DNA from: Anaerobacillus sp.
Lineage (GTDB): Bacteria > Bacillota > Bacilli > Bacillales_H > Anaerobacillaceae
Reading direction: 5' to 3'
Assembly (NCBI GenBank): GCA_007120055.1
Contig: SKOL01000589.1
Location: forward strand, 1-12,440
DNA length: 12,440 nucleotides
Part shown: piece by piece, positions 1-8,933 of the stretch
How positions within the stretch are numbered: the first letter of the stretch is position 1
Layout: each line of letters opens with the position of its first letter
Notes under the pieces: generated by a model
Told to the model about the DNA's origin: nothing
Database searches by the model: none
Seen by the model: only the letters and a program-made list of their open reading frames with translations
Made by a program: the position numbers and the translations under genes

Positions 1-1847
1 AAGCAGGCCATATCGTCATTACGAACCCGGACATGCTTCATTCAGCGATCTTACCACATCATACGAAGTGGGTCTCCTTATTTGAAAACTTAAAGTATGT
101 CGTAATTGATGAGTTACATACATACAGGGGCGTCTTCGGAAGTCATGTTGCTAACGTGATCAGACGCCTCAAACGAATCTGTGCATACTACGGGAGTAGC
201 CCGAAATTTATTTGTGCGTCAGCGACGATTGCCAATCCACTTGAATTAAGTGAAAACTTAACCGGAACGAAGATGACCGTCATCGAAAATAACGGTGCTC
301 CACGCGGCAGGAAGCATTTTGTTTTTTATAATCCACCGATCATTAATAAGCCGTTGCAAATAAGAAAAAGTACAAACGTTGAAGTGAAAAGAGTTGCTAG
401 CAAATTGTTATCAAATGATATCAAAACGATAGTGTTTGCTAGAAGTCGTGTCCGCGTCGAAATTATTTTAAGTCACCTTCAGGAAATTGTTGCGAAACAA
501 TTAGGAAGAAAAGCAATTCGTGGTTACCGCGGCGGATATTTACCGAAGCAACGAAGAGAAATCGAACAAGGGTTACGCAACGGCGATATTAAAGGCGTCG
601 TTAGTACGAATGCACTTGAGTTAGGCGTCGATATTGGACAACTTCAAGCGTGTGTAATGACCGGTTACCCTGGCTCTATTGCGAGTGTTTGGCAGCAAGC
701 AGGAAGAGCTGGTCGTCGCCACGATGAAGCACTAATTATTATGGTCGCTAACTCTACTCCGATTGATCAATTTTTAGTGAACCAGCCTGAATATTTTTTC
801 GAAGCAACACCTGAACACGCCCGAATTAATCCAGACAACTTAATTATTTTAGTCGATCATTTAAAGTGTGCGGCTTATGAACTTCCTTTTAAACAAGGAG
901 ATCTCTTTGATGGGGTTGATGTGGAAGAGGTGTTACATTTTTTAACGGAACAACAAGTGCTTCATCATCAACAAAATAAATGGTTTTGGATGAACGAATC
1001 GTTTCCAGCTCACAATATTAGTTTGCGCTCCGCGGCTCAAGAAAATGTCATTATTATTGATCAAACCGATGTTGCTAACCATCAAGTGACCGGTGAGATG
1101 GATACGTTTAGCGCGATGACACTCCTTCATGATGAAGCGATTTACTTACATGAAGGAACGCAATATCAAGTGGAAAAACTAGATTGGGATGAGAAAAAGG
1201 CGTTCGTCCGCGAAGTAGATGTTGATTACTTTACCGATGCTAACTTAGCCGTTCAATTAAAAGTATTAGAAGTAGATAAACAAAAGAAGCATTCTAGCTG
1301 TTCGGTTGAATTTGGCGATGTCACGGTAAATGCGATGGCAACGATTTTTAAGAAGATTAAGCTAACGAGTTTTGAAACGATTGGTTCCGGACCGATCCAT
1401 CTTCCAGAACAAGAGCTACACACGAATGCGACGTGGATTCAGTTTGAAGAATGTGTTCAAGAGGAAATCGGAAAAGAAGAGCTTGAATATTCACTTATTG
1501 GCCTCTCCCACGTTTTGCAAGCTGTTGCAAGCGTGTATGTGATGTGTGACCGTAACGATCTTCATGTCACGCCACAAATGAAAGCCGTTCATTCTGGAAA
1601 GCCAACGATCTTTTTATATGATCGTTACCCTGGAGGCGTAGGCTTGAGTGATGACGTTTATAAGCATATTAATGAAATTTTAACGAGAACGAAACAGTAT
1701 ATTGAAGCGTGTACGTGTGATGAAGGGTGTCCGTCTTGTATCGGTGTCGGTTCGAGTTCAAACTCCTCAGCAAATACGAAAAAGCTCTCTTTAACATTGT
1801 TAAGAAAGCTTTTAGAAGTGGGGGATCACGATGTCTTTAAAAAATAA
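1..1847 (+). CDS. mrfA (yprA): MrfA/YprA-type DEAD/DEAH-box helicase with DUF1998-like zinc-binding end, 5' truncated
   Basis: The frame is open from base 3 (AGHIVITNPDML...), so the gene enters from the left and the ATG at 33 is internal. About 614 residues are present; the B. subtilis protein is near 750, so the N-terminus with the Walker A motif is missing. Visible superfamily 2 helicase motifs are the TNPDML block, DELH (108-119), SAT (219-227), a motif V region STNALELGVDIG and motif VI QQAGRAGRR (693-719). Near the C-terminus four cysteines in a C-x-C-x3-C-x2-C pattern (1710-1739) form the expected zinc site. In B. subtilis MrfA is a helicase that works with MrfB in a UvrABC-independent repair route specific for mitomycin C adducts. 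Its 3' end overlaps the next gene by 17 bases, which suggests translational coupling. Family assignment is firm; the specific substrate is inferred from the B. subtilis protein. Confidence 0.93.
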   Translation, partial: AGHIVITNPDMLHSAILPHHTKWVSLFENLKYVVIDELHTYRGVFGSHVANVIRRLKRICAYYGSSPKFICASATIANPLELSENLTGTKMTVIENNGAPRGRKHFVFYNPPIINKPLQIRKSTNVEVKRVASKLLSNDIKTIVFARSRVRVEIILSHLQEIVAKQLGRKAIRGYRGGYLPKQRREIEQGLRNGDIKGVVSTNALELGVDIGQLQACVMTGYPGSIASVWQQAGRAGRRHDEALIIMVANSTPIDQFLVNQPEYFFEATPEHARINPDNLIILVDHLKCAAYELPFKQGDLFDGVDVEEVLHFLTEQQVLHHQQNKWFWMNESFPAHNISLRSAAQENVIIIDQTDVANHQVTGEMDTFSAMTLLHDEAIYLHEGTQYQVEKLDWDEKKAFVREVDVDYFTDANLAVQLKVLEVDKQKKHSSCSVEFGDVTVNAMATIFKKIKLTSFETIGSGPIHLPEQELHTNATWIQFEECVQEEIGKEELEYSLIGLSHVLQAVASVYVMCDRNDLHVTPQMKAVHSGKPTIFLYDRYPGGVGLSDDVYKHINEILTRTKQYIEACTCDEGCPSCIGVGSSSNSSANTKKLSLTLLRKLLEVGDHDVFKK

Positions 1848-3120
1848 GCTCTCACGTATGAAAGGGCATATGCAGTTAGATGATCGAAAAGGATCTGAAC
1901 AAGAACAAAAAAATTACGAAGATCATTCCCATGAAAAAAGCGATTCTATGCTACCCGCAAAATTTAATCAGTGGGTACCTATGAAAGGCAAGCCACTATT
2001 TTTAGAGGAACAATGTACGATTTATCGAGAAATTCATTATCCGCTTGACTTTCAACTAGGCAATACCCAACTATCAGAACTAAAAGAAGTCGTTCGGCTT
2101 TGGGAAGGTGCGGATACAGATCATCCCTTATCGACAAAAGGGATCAATGCAGAACAACTCATATTTTTCGATACAGAAACCACCGGGCTAGGTGGCGGAA
2201 CGGGAAATACCATTTTTTTACTTGGGTATTGCCATCTAGAAGATGACGTAGTGAAAGTAAAACAATTCTTTTTACCAGGTCCAGCCGATGAAGCGGCAAT
2301 GTATTTTCATTTTTTACAAGATGTTAACGATTTAAGTAACCTTGTTACGTATAACGGAAAGGCGTTTGACTGGCCACAAGTAAAAACAAGACATACGTTA
2401 GTTCGTGACAAGGTGCCGTTATTACCGAAATTTGGCCATTATGATTTACTTCATGCCGCAAGAAGGCTTTGGAAAGATACGTTACCATCGTGTCGCCTTA
2501 CGATTGTTGAAAAAGAAATACTTGGGATCGAAAGAGTTGATGATACACCTGGTAGCTTAGCGCCTCTTCTTTATTTTGATTATCTTAAGGAGAAGGATCC
2601 GAAAATCATTGAAGGTGTTCTAAAACATAATGAGTTTGATGTTCTTTCTTTAATCGTACTTTACGTTCAGCTTTCGAAAAGGATTTTAAATTGTGATGAT
2701 GTTGGTAGTACGATAAAAGAAAAATATGAAATCGCAAGGTGGTACGAAAAAGTAAAAGAGCCGATGAAGGCTGCCGAGTTGTACGAAGAAGTGGCCAAAA
2801 GTAACGTTAGTTGTCATGATGAGGCGCTTTTAGCTTTAGGTCTCCTTTTTAAAAAACAAAAGAAGCAGGAAGATGCGATCGATTGTTTTGAGATGCTCGC
2901 TATCAAAGAAAATACTTATGCAATTACTGCCTGTATTGAATTAGCTAAATTATATGAACACCAATATAAAGATGTCAAAAAAGCGCTCTATTATTCTGAA
3001 CGAGCTTACGAACAGCAGAAAAAAGCAGCACGGCTCCTAAGGGAAAAAAAGACGTTGGACGACTTAAAAGCGAGAATAGAAAGATTGCAAGAAAAGCGCA
3101 AGCGCCTCGATCAGCTCTGA
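1831..3120 (+). CDS. mrfB (yprB): MrfB/YprB DEDD-family exonuclease with C-terminal TPR-like region
   Basis: The protein has 429 residues; the ATG follows a GGGGG-rich ribosome site inside the end of mrfA. Residues 1-60 are charged and probably flexible. The RNase H-fold exonuclease core begins with FFDTETTGLGGG (D114, E116), continues with TYNGKAFDWP (D180) and ends with HNEFDVLSL (H266, D270), giving a complete metal-binding acidic set. Residues about 295-400 are helical with TPR-like periodicity (YEIARWYEK, AAELYEEV, DAIDCFEML, ELAKLYE). In B. subtilis MrfB acts with MrfA in mitomycin C-specific excision repair as the presumed nuclease. The last residues (EKRKRLDQL) are encoded by the left arm of a large palindromic repeat (3092-3228), so the C-terminal tail may differ from relatives. 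Family and catalytic residues are seen; the pathway is taken from the B. subtilis pair. Confidence 0.92.
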   Translation: MSLKNKLSRMKGHMQLDDRKGSEQEQKNYEDHSHEKSDSMLPAKFNQWVPMKGKPLFLEEQCTIYREIHYPLDFQLGNTQLSELKEVVRLWEGADTDHPLSTKGINAEQLIFFDTETTGLGGGTGNTIFLLGYCHLEDDVVKVKQFFLPGPADEAAMYFHFLQDVNDLSNLVTYNGKAFDWPQVKTRHTLVRDKVPLLPKFGHYDLLHAARRLWKDTLPSCRLTIVEKEILGIERVDDTPGSLAPLLYFDYLKEKDPKIIEGVLKHNEFDVLSLIVLYVQLSKRILNCDDVGSTIKEKYEIARWYEKVKEPMKAAELYEEVAKSNVSCHDEALLALGLLFKKQKKQEDAIDCFEMLAIKENTYAITACIELAKLYEHQYKDVKKALYYSERAYEQQKKAARLLREKKTLDDLKARIERLQEKRKRLDQL

Positions 3121-3228
3121 AAAGCGTTGGAGAGCCAGCGACGGTTTATCTCCTCTAGAGATACATCACCGAGTGGATAAACATCGATGGATCGAAACGC
3201 TCGAAGGGCTAGGCGCTGAAGCTAGACA
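3092..3228. repeat. Palindromic intergenic repeat overlapping the end of mrfB
   Basis: The left arm starts AAAAGCGCAAGCGCC (from 3092) and the right end reads GGCTAGGCGCTGAAGCTAGACA in two blocks (3207-3228). Arms pair in order: AGCGCC (3101-3106) with GGCGCT (3212-3217), AGCGTT with AACGCT (near 3123 and 3195-3201), and GTTTATC with GATAAAC (near 3145 and 3176-3183), so the whole unit folds as one long imperfect hairpin. I recall very similar ends, AAAGCGCAAGCGCC and GGCGCTGGAGCTAGACA, bounding abundant intergenic repeats in Bacillaceae genomes, but could not search. It carries the mrfB stop codon and could act as a transcription terminator or as a mobile palindromic unit. Confidence 0.7.
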
Positions 3229-3261
3229 GTTTTCGTGTTAAATTGTTATCCATAACTGATT

Positions 3262-3267
3262 TATAAT
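3262..3267 (+). promoter_or_regulatory. Possible -10 box upstream of the dynamin operon
   Basis: A perfect TATAAT lies at 3262-3267, but the matching -35 region is poor (TTAAAT at 18-base spacing). If used, transcription would start near 3274, just before the hairpin at 3283-3367, and give the operon a structured leader of about 145 bases. A second weak option is TATAGT at 3389-3394, downstream of the hairpin. Neither is convincing alone. Confidence 0.3.
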
Positions 3268-3282
3268 TATTGTTTCCTTAAC

Positions 3283-3367
3283 AAAGAAAAAAGCGATAGA
3301 TTTACATTAGCTTCATGTCTCATCTTAAGAGGGGGAAGCTAATGGGGAATTTATCGCTCTTTTTCTT
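3283..3367 (+). terminator. Long hairpin with A-rich left and T-rich right arms (terminator or attenuator)
   Basis: The left arm (3283-3314) carries AAAGAAAAAAGCGATA and ATTAGCTTC. The right arm (3335-3367) carries GAAGCTAAT and TATCGCTCTTTTTCTT. The arms pair over roughly 28 of 32 positions around a 20-base loop, with a short mismatched patch between the two blocks. The A-tract/T-tract arrangement fits a bidirectional intrinsic terminator. Because it lies between a possible promoter and the dynamin gene it could also attenuate that operon. No T-box or known riboswitch consensus was recognised. Confidence 0.55.
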
Positions 3368-3404
3368 CTCATTTTTTCGAAAATTCGTTATAGTAGATAA
3401 GTAA
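3342..3404 (+). CDS. Possible 20-residue leader peptide upstream of dynA
   Basis: An ATG at 3342 follows GAGGGGG (3329-3335) at about 6 bases and opens a 20-codon frame, MGNLSLFFFSFF then RKFVIVDK, rich in phenylalanine. The start lies in the right arm of the hairpin and the ribosome site lies in its loop, so translation and folding would compete. Phenylalanine codons come from the T-tract, so the frame may be accidental. I give it only because ribosome site, start and hairpin are arranged as in attenuation leaders. Confidence 0.2.
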   Translation: MGNLSLFFFSFFRKFVIVDK

Positions 3405-3420
3405 GGATGGTGGAATACAA

Positions 3421-6400
3421 GTGATCATAGAAAAACTTCAATCTATAACTGGGAACGATCTGCCTTATACGAAACGAGAGCTAGATCGAAAGCAAAAACT
3501 ACATAACAAAAAAGATATAAAATTATTTGAGGTCGCCTTTTGTGGCCATTTTTCAGCGGGAAAATCAACGTTATTAAATACGATTGTTGGCGCTGAAGTT
3601 TTACCAACGAGCCCAATTCCAACGAGTGCGAACATTATTGAAATAAAAAATGGTGAACAAGCGTTAACGGTACATGCAAAAGGTGAAGAAGAAAAGGTTT
3701 GGCACGGTGAAATTCCGTGGAATAAAGTTCGCGAATGGGGAATGAACGGTCATGATATTTCGAAGATGACGATTACGGCACCACTACCTTTTCTAGGCGA
3801 GCATAGCTGTATTTTAGATACTCCTGGTGTCGATTCTACTGACGACTCTCATGAAGCAATTACTGTAGAACAACTTTATACGACAGATGCGATTGTTTAT
3901 GTGATGGACTATAACCACGTGCAATCAGAAACGAACCTTTATTTTTTAAAGCAATTATCAGTGGAGAAAAAGCCGATTTATATTGTGATCAATCAGATCG
4001 ACAAACATAATGAAACAGAAATTCCATTTTCACAATTTAAATCATCCATCGAAACCGTTTTTCATAGCTGGGGAATTGATTATATTTCTATTTACTTTAC
4101 TTCGATGAAAAATCAAACGCACCCTTTAAATGAATTTCCACGATTAGAACAACATTTAAAAGCATTACTTTATCAAAGCCGAGATTTAATCGAAGGATCA
4201 CAGTTACGTCTTGAGCAAGGCTTTTATGAGACGGTGGTTAATCGTTTACAAGAAGAGCAGCAAGAAGCAGTTTCTGAAGTCATTGCTGGAATGAAAGCAA
4301 AAGGGTTTCGTAGTGAACAATTAGCCGAGAAAGAGCAGTTATTACGACAGTTAGAGGCAACGCGCCAATATGATCAAAGGTTGTGGCATCGTTTTGATCA
4401 AGAATTAGGAAAACTGTTTAAAAATGTGACCATTTTCCCAGCACTAACAACCGATTTAGTAAGAGAATGGATCGAAAGTTTGCAGCCTGGTTTTAAAGTA
4501 GGGGTTTTCTTTGCGAAAAAGAAAACGACAGAAGAGCAAGAAAAACGCTTAGAAAAGCTAATTAATGACCTACAAAATAAAGTGAAGTCACAGCTTCTCT
4601 TTCACGTTCAATCGTATTTTCAAAAGGTCGATAGAGTCGTATTAACGAACAAGGATGAGTTTGAAAATGCGTTCACTAACCTTACTTATGATGTGACGAG
4701 TGACTTACTGAAAGCACATGTGAATACTGACCACTCTAATCGTGAGTATGTCTATACATTCACAAACGAAATGACAAATAGGATCGTTAAAGATATTCGC
4801 TCTAAAGCACGGCAGTTAGTAGAACTAACGATCGAAGGGATGAAGGACTTCTATACTCATGAAGAACAATCCCTTCATGAAAAATTAGAAAAGCTGAAGG
4901 AAATTGAATACTATCGTCTTAAAATCGAACGAATAGAAAATGACTATCACGAATTTATAGAGGTAATGACAGAGCAGTTAAAAACATTTCCACCTGAACA
5001 AGAGTATAATGAAAAAATCGTTGAAGCGATGGAAGCATCTTATCCGAAAAAAGATAGTGACGCTTTTGCCAATATTACGTTTGAAGAAGAAAGTGTTATT
5101 ACTTCTGAATCAATAGATGAAACAAAACGTACAGCTATTTACTTTTCGGAGGAAGAGACAGAGCGTTGGTTGGAAAATGTCAAAAACGTTCTTAGTGAAC
5201 ATAAAAAAACGTCGACCCTTGCTCAAGAAAGAAATCATCTTTTAGAGCGTATAAACCGTTACGAAACGCAAACGTTTATCGTTTCATTATTCGGCGCTTT
5301 TAGTGCTGGTAAATCAAGCTTTGCAAATGCTTTATTAGGTGAGGAAGTATTACCAGTTTCACCGAATCCGACGACGGCAACGGTCAGTACGGTTCAAAAG
5401 TCAACAAAAGATTATTCGCACAAAACTGCAGTCGTTACGTTAAAGTCAAAACGAGCGTTAAACGATGAGATCAAAACGGTCGCCGAACAGTTAGATGAAG
5501 ACATCGATATTCAAAAAATTAATCATTGGAAGCCGAATTTCAAACAAGTGATTTCTAGTTGGCAAAAAACGTATGCTGAATATTTACTAACGATTCGAAA
5601 TAGTTTAAGCGAGTCTAGTGGTCAGTTAGGAAATGAGTTTACGGTAGGGCTAGATGAACTCCAAGGTTTAGTCGCTAATGAAAGTAAAGCTTGCCTTATT
5701 GACCATGTAGCAATATATTACGATTCGCCAATCACGAATAAAGGAATCGTTTTAGTAGATACACCAGGGGTGAATTCAATTCATGGCCGACATACGAATG
5801 TCGCTTTTACGCAAATGCGTACGTCGGATGCGATTTTTTATTTAACCTATTATAACCATGCCTTTTCAAAAGCGGACCAATACTTTTTACAACAAATCGG
5901 AAAAGTGAATGAAAGCTTTGGGCATGATAAATTATATTTTGTGATTAATGCGAGTGACTTAGCTAGTAGTCCCGGTGAACTTAACGGTGTAAGAAAACAC
6001 GTACACGAACAATTGGTTAAAAATGGAATTAACGAACCTCGCCTATACGATCTTTCAAGTAAAGAAGGACTAAATGCGAAAAAAGATGATCTGACTTCAG
6101 AAACGACGTTTTCTCAATTTGAAAGTGCTTTTTATGATTATACGATTTTAGAATTAAAGCAATTAAGCGTTGATATGATTACGAATGATTTAAAGCAATA
6201 TATTCGTAAAATAGAAGACAGTATCACGTTTATGAATGAAGAAAAGCTGACTCAGCAACAGAAGCATGAAAGGTTGAAAACGACAGTAGCCCTTCAAGTG
6301 AAGCGAGTGAATGAAGTTTCTTTCGATTATGCCGTCCGTGACATTTTACAAGAATTTGAACAGCTAGTACTTTATTTACGAGAGCGAATGCGTTTTGTTT

Positions 6401-7029
6401 TTAATGACTATTTCACAACTGCGATTAACGTTTCTATACTTACAGCTAATAGTAAAAAAGGGCTGCAAGAGCAGTTAACTGCAGCGATTAAAGAATGGCG
6501 TGGCTTAGGAGAGCACTTTTTAAAACAAGAGTTAGAAGCAACTGTAATTCGTATGGAAGAAGCCATCAAAGAACGGGCGAAAAAATGGGTAAAAGAAGAA
6601 GAAACTCTACTACAAAAAGAACTCCCATTTGTTTATGTTGATGATGAAATTAACCTTGAAACGACCAATGTCGATGTTTCAGATTTGCACATTTCCGTAA
6701 GTTCGAGTAAATATGCTTCATATATTCGTACGAAGAAGGACTTTTTTGAAGAAGGAACAGCCAAACAGTTAAAAGAGGTTTTAGTTAATGACGGTGTTGA
6801 AAGAGCAAGTGTGATGATCGATGAATGCTCTAAACGTTATATGGTAGCATTTGAAGCTCACTTCCATGCTATTGAAAGTCAGTTAAAAAAACGGATCGTT
6901 GATTCTATCCAAAATGAGCTAGAACGTTTTGAAGCATTATTTGATCCAAGTGTGAAACAATCTATTCAACGTGAATGTGATGAACTGAGAAGAGTTGGTT
7001 TGTTGGTTAGGGGAGATGAAGCATTTTGA
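3421..7029 (+). CDS. dynA: Double-headed bacterial dynamin-like GTPase (DynA type)
   Basis: The GTG start follows GGATGGTGG at 7 bases; 1202 residues, close to B. subtilis DynA, a fusion of two dynamin-like units. Head 1: G1 GHFSAGKST (residues 42-50, K48), G3 DTPG (D133), G4 NQID (191-194). Head 2: G1 GAFSAGKSS (625-633, K631), G3 DTPG (D780), G4 NASD (843-846). Long charged helical stretches after each head fit the stalk and neck bundles. An aromatic/lysine segment around 338-370 (FPALTT to FFAKKK) could be the membrane-touching paddle of unit 1. DynA binds and fuses membranes in a nucleotide-independent way and protects B. subtilis membranes against pore formers and phage. The dynA of B. 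subtilis sits elsewhere on the chromosome. Here it is first in an operon and overlaps the next gene by 4 bases. Identification is strong; a role shared with its neighbours is inference. Confidence 0.93.
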   Translation: MIIEKLQSITGNDLPYTKRELDRKQKLHNKKDIKLFEVAFCGHFSAGKSTLLNTIVGAEVLPTSPIPTSANIIEIKNGEQALTVHAKGEEEKVWHGEIPWNKVREWGMNGHDISKMTITAPLPFLGEHSCILDTPGVDSTDDSHEAITVEQLYTTDAIVYVMDYNHVQSETNLYFLKQLSVEKKPIYIVINQIDKHNETEIPFSQFKSSIETVFHSWGIDYISIYFTSMKNQTHPLNEFPRLEQHLKALLYQSRDLIEGSQLRLEQGFYETVVNRLQEEQQEAVSEVIAGMKAKGFRSEQLAEKEQLLRQLEATRQYDQRLWHRFDQELGKLFKNVTIFPALTTDLVREWIESLQPGFKVGVFFAKKKTTEEQEKRLEKLINDLQNKVKSQLLFHVQSYFQKVDRVVLTNKDEFENAFTNLTYDVTSDLLKAHVNTDHSNREYVYTFTNEMTNRIVKDIRSKARQLVELTIEGMKDFYTHEEQSLHEKLEKLKEIEYYRLKIERIENDYHEFIEVMTEQLKTFPPEQEYNEKIVEAMEASYPKKDSDAFANITFEEESVITSESIDETKRTAIYFSEEETERWLENVKNVLSEHKKTSTLAQERNHLLERINRYETQTFIVSLFGAFSAGKSSFANALLGEEVLPVSPNPTTATVSTVQKSTKDYSHKTAVVTLKSKRALNDEIKTVAEQLDEDIDIQKINHWKPNFKQVISSWQKTYAEYLLTIRNSLSESSGQLGNEFTVGLDELQGLVANESKACLIDHVAIYYDSPITNKGIVLVDTPGVNSIHGRHTNVAFTQMRTSDAIFYLTYYNHAFSKADQYFLQQIGKVNESFGHDKLYFVINASDLASSPGELNGVRKHVHEQLVKNGINEPRLYDLSSKEGLNAKKDDLTSETTFSQFESAFYDYTILELKQLSVDMITNDLKQYIRKIEDSITFMNEEKLTQQQKHERLKTTVALQVKRVNEVSFDYAVRDILQEFEQLVLYLRERMRFVFNDYFTTAINVSILTANSKKGLQEQLTAAIKEWRGLGEHFLKQELEATVIRMEEAIKERAKKWVKEEETLLQKELPFVYVDDEINLETTNVDVSDLHISVSSSKYASYIRTKKDFFEEGTAKQLKEVLVNDGVERASVMIDECSKRYMVAFEAHFHAIESQLKKRIVDSIQNELERFEALFDPSVKQSIQRECDELRRVGLLVRGDEAF
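7009..7016 (+). promoter_or_regulatory. Ribosome binding site that decides the TTG start at 7026
   Basis: AGGGGAGA lies 9 bases before TTG at 7026, within the last codons of dynA. The start and the dynA stop share TTGA, a 4-base overlap typical of translational coupling. No ATG or GTG lies nearby in this frame. Confidence 0.75.
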
Positions 7030-8933
7030 TAAAAAAAGAAAACTTAGAAAAGCTTCGTAAAACATATCCTTTTAATCTTTTGTCAGAAGAGGAATTTGCG
7101 GAAATAACGAAAGAAGCTAAGCTATTACAATTTAAAAAAAATGAATTTTTATTTCATGAAGATGAAGAAGAAATTGAATTGTATTTTCTTATCGAAGGAT
7201 TAGCGAAAAATATTCTTCATAAAACAAATGGAGAACAATTTTCTGTTCGTTATTACTATCCAGGAGATATTGTCGGCTTAATGATTATGCTTGCAGGTGG
7301 AAAGATGACGTTCTCTGTTCTAGCTTTGCAAAATTGCGAGACGATCAAATTTAAAAAATCAGCACTGCTGCAAGTGATGACGAACAATAAAGCTTTTTCA
7401 GAAATCGTTTTAGAAGGCATCGGCGAAAGAATGAAAACTTTATACAATGAGATTACTCGTGAGCGAAATGAAGAGGAGACAGAAAACATTCCTCTTTTTC
7501 GTACGAGAGTTGATGCAATTATGAATAAAGCGTTGATTATCTCAGCAAACGCACCACTTGTTCAAGCGGCGAAACGGCTTCGTGATGAAACTGAGACAGG
7601 GCTAGTAGTTGTTGATCACAATAACCATTTACTCGGTACATTGACACAAAGAGATTTATTACAAGCGATTGTGACCGATCAGCTCAATTTATGTGTAAAA
7701 GATGTGATGAATAAAAAACCGTATCAAGCTCAATATGATTCTTTTTGTTATGATATTTTATCGTATTTTAAAGATGATCATGTTGACTTTATTCCAATTA
7801 CAAAACAAGACAAAGTTATTGGAGTATTAACGGCAGAATCATTTCTACAGCTTCAAGATTCGAATTACATTCATTTGTCTCACAGTGTTCATCATTCGCA
7901 TTCAGTGAGTCAGTTGAAAAAACATGCATCTGTGTATAATCCGATCTTTATTAACTTTGTAGAAGAGCTTCTCTCACAAAATACTTACGCATATGACGTA
8001 TGTGAGTTGATCTCAAATTATAACGATAAAATACATCGCCAAGTAATTAGGCTAGCCTTAAAAGAAATGAAACAAGAAGGGTACGGAACCCCACCGATTA
8101 ATTATTGCTTTATCGTGATGGGGAGTCAAGGTCGAAAAGAACAAGCGTTTAGTACAGATCAAGACAATGGACTTATTATAGATGACTATGAACACCTTTC
8201 GAATAAAAGTGAAATTGAGACATTTTTCCGTATTTTTTCCGAAAAAATAAATCGGGGGTTATTAACTTGTGGTTTTCCTCTTTGTACAGGTGGAATCATG
8301 GCGAAAGAAAAAAAGTGGCGTCGTTCACTTAATGAATGGGTCAAAGAAGTAGCACGTTGGGTGAGGGAAACCGATGCAGAAGAAATCCGTAATTTCACAA
8401 TTTTTATTGATTACCGTCCCATTTTTGGTGACTTTTCATTGGCGACAAAACTAAGAGAGGAAACGACTGAAACGATACGTAAAGGGAAGATTCTGCAACT
8501 ACTTTTAATGAAAGATACGATTCGTTTTCGTGTTCCGTTAAATCCATTTGGCATGATTACCACTTCAGGAAAATCGAAATCTATTAATTTAAAAAAGGCA
8601 GCGATCATGCAAATAGTCAATGGTGTCCGGATTTTTTCAATTAAGAATGGTATTAAAGAAGAAAACACGATTAACCGTTTAAGTAAATTAAAAGAAATAG
8701 AAGCGTTTCATCCACGAGATGTGAACAATGCGAAAACTGCGTTACATATCTTGATGTCATTACGGCTTCAAAATAATGTCACGCAATTACGAAACGGTGA
8801 GGACTTATCCAACGAACTTTCCCTTGAAAAAATCGATAAAGAGGAAAAAAAGAAGCTTAAAGAAGCATTAAGTATCGCCAAACGCCTGCAACATATGAGT
8901 GAACTCTCTTTCGCCAGAAAGCGAGGATTATAA
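7026..8933 (+). CDS. cNMP-binding/CBS/DUF294 nucleotidyltransferase-like signalling protein
   Basis: The protein has 635 residues with the COG2905 layout. Residues about 20-125 form a cyclic-nucleotide-binding fold; 155-280 hold two CBS domains (VDAIMNKALIISANAPLVQAA..., then VKDVMNKKPYQAQ...); about 310-470 hold the DUF294 nucleotidyltransferase core with GSQGRKEQAFSTDQDNG (366-382; D378 and D380 as metal ligands) and a third acidic site in FIDYRP (D462); 490-630 are the DUF294 C-terminal helical domain. No membrane segment or signal peptide is seen, so it is cytoplasmic. The fold is related to the GlnD uridylyltransferase head, but substrate and product are unknown for this family. The phosphate-binding cassette (82-100) lacks the usual Gly-Glu and Arg, so the ligand may not be cAMP. 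It overlaps dynA by 4 bases and is followed without a gap by an exonuclease gene, its common partner in other bacteria. Confidence 0.9.
   Translation: MIKKENLEKLRKTYPFNLLSEEEFAEITKEAKLLQFKKNEFLFHEDEEEIELYFLIEGLAKNILHKTNGEQFSVRYYYPGDIVGLMIMLAGGKMTFSVLALQNCETIKFKKSALLQVMTNNKAFSEIVLEGIGERMKTLYNEITRERNEEETENIPLFRTRVDAIMNKALIISANAPLVQAAKRLRDETETGLVVVDHNNHLLGTLTQRDLLQAIVTDQLNLCVKDVMNKKPYQAQYDSFCYDILSYFKDDHVDFIPITKQDKVIGVLTAESFLQLQDSNYIHLSHSVHHSHSVSQLKKHASVYNPIFINFVEELLSQNTYAYDVCELISNYNDKIHRQVIRLALKEMKQEGYGTPPINYCFIVMGSQGRKEQAFSTDQDNGLIIDDYEHLSNKSEIETFFRIFSEKINRGLLTCGFPLCTGGIMAKEKKWRRSLNEWVKEVARWVRETDAEEIRNFTIFIDYRPIFGDFSLATKLREETTETIRKGKILQLLLMKDTIRFRVPLNPFGMITTSGKSKSINLKKAAIMQIVNGVRIFSIKNGIKEENTINRLSKLKEIEAFHPRDVNNAKTALHILMSLRLQNNVTQLRNGEDLSNELSLEKIDKEEKKKLKEALSIAKRLQHMSELSFARKRGL

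Noticed and set aside
33..35. ATG at 33 as start of the helicase gene
   Set aside because: The frame is open upstream with conserved helicase residues (VITNPD), so the start is outside the window.
942..1130. Open frame on the minus strand inside mrfA
   Set aside because: It lies fully inside a clear coding gene, has no family features and no ribosome site.
3283..3420. T-box or metabolite riboswitch before dynA
   Set aside because: No T-box core sequence or known aptamer consensus is visible; the structure is a single long hairpin.
7256..8668. Three minus-strand open frames (7256-7489, 8186-8398, 8411-8668) inside the signalling gene
   Set aside because: All are antisense shadows of a gene with clear domains; none has a recognisable motif.
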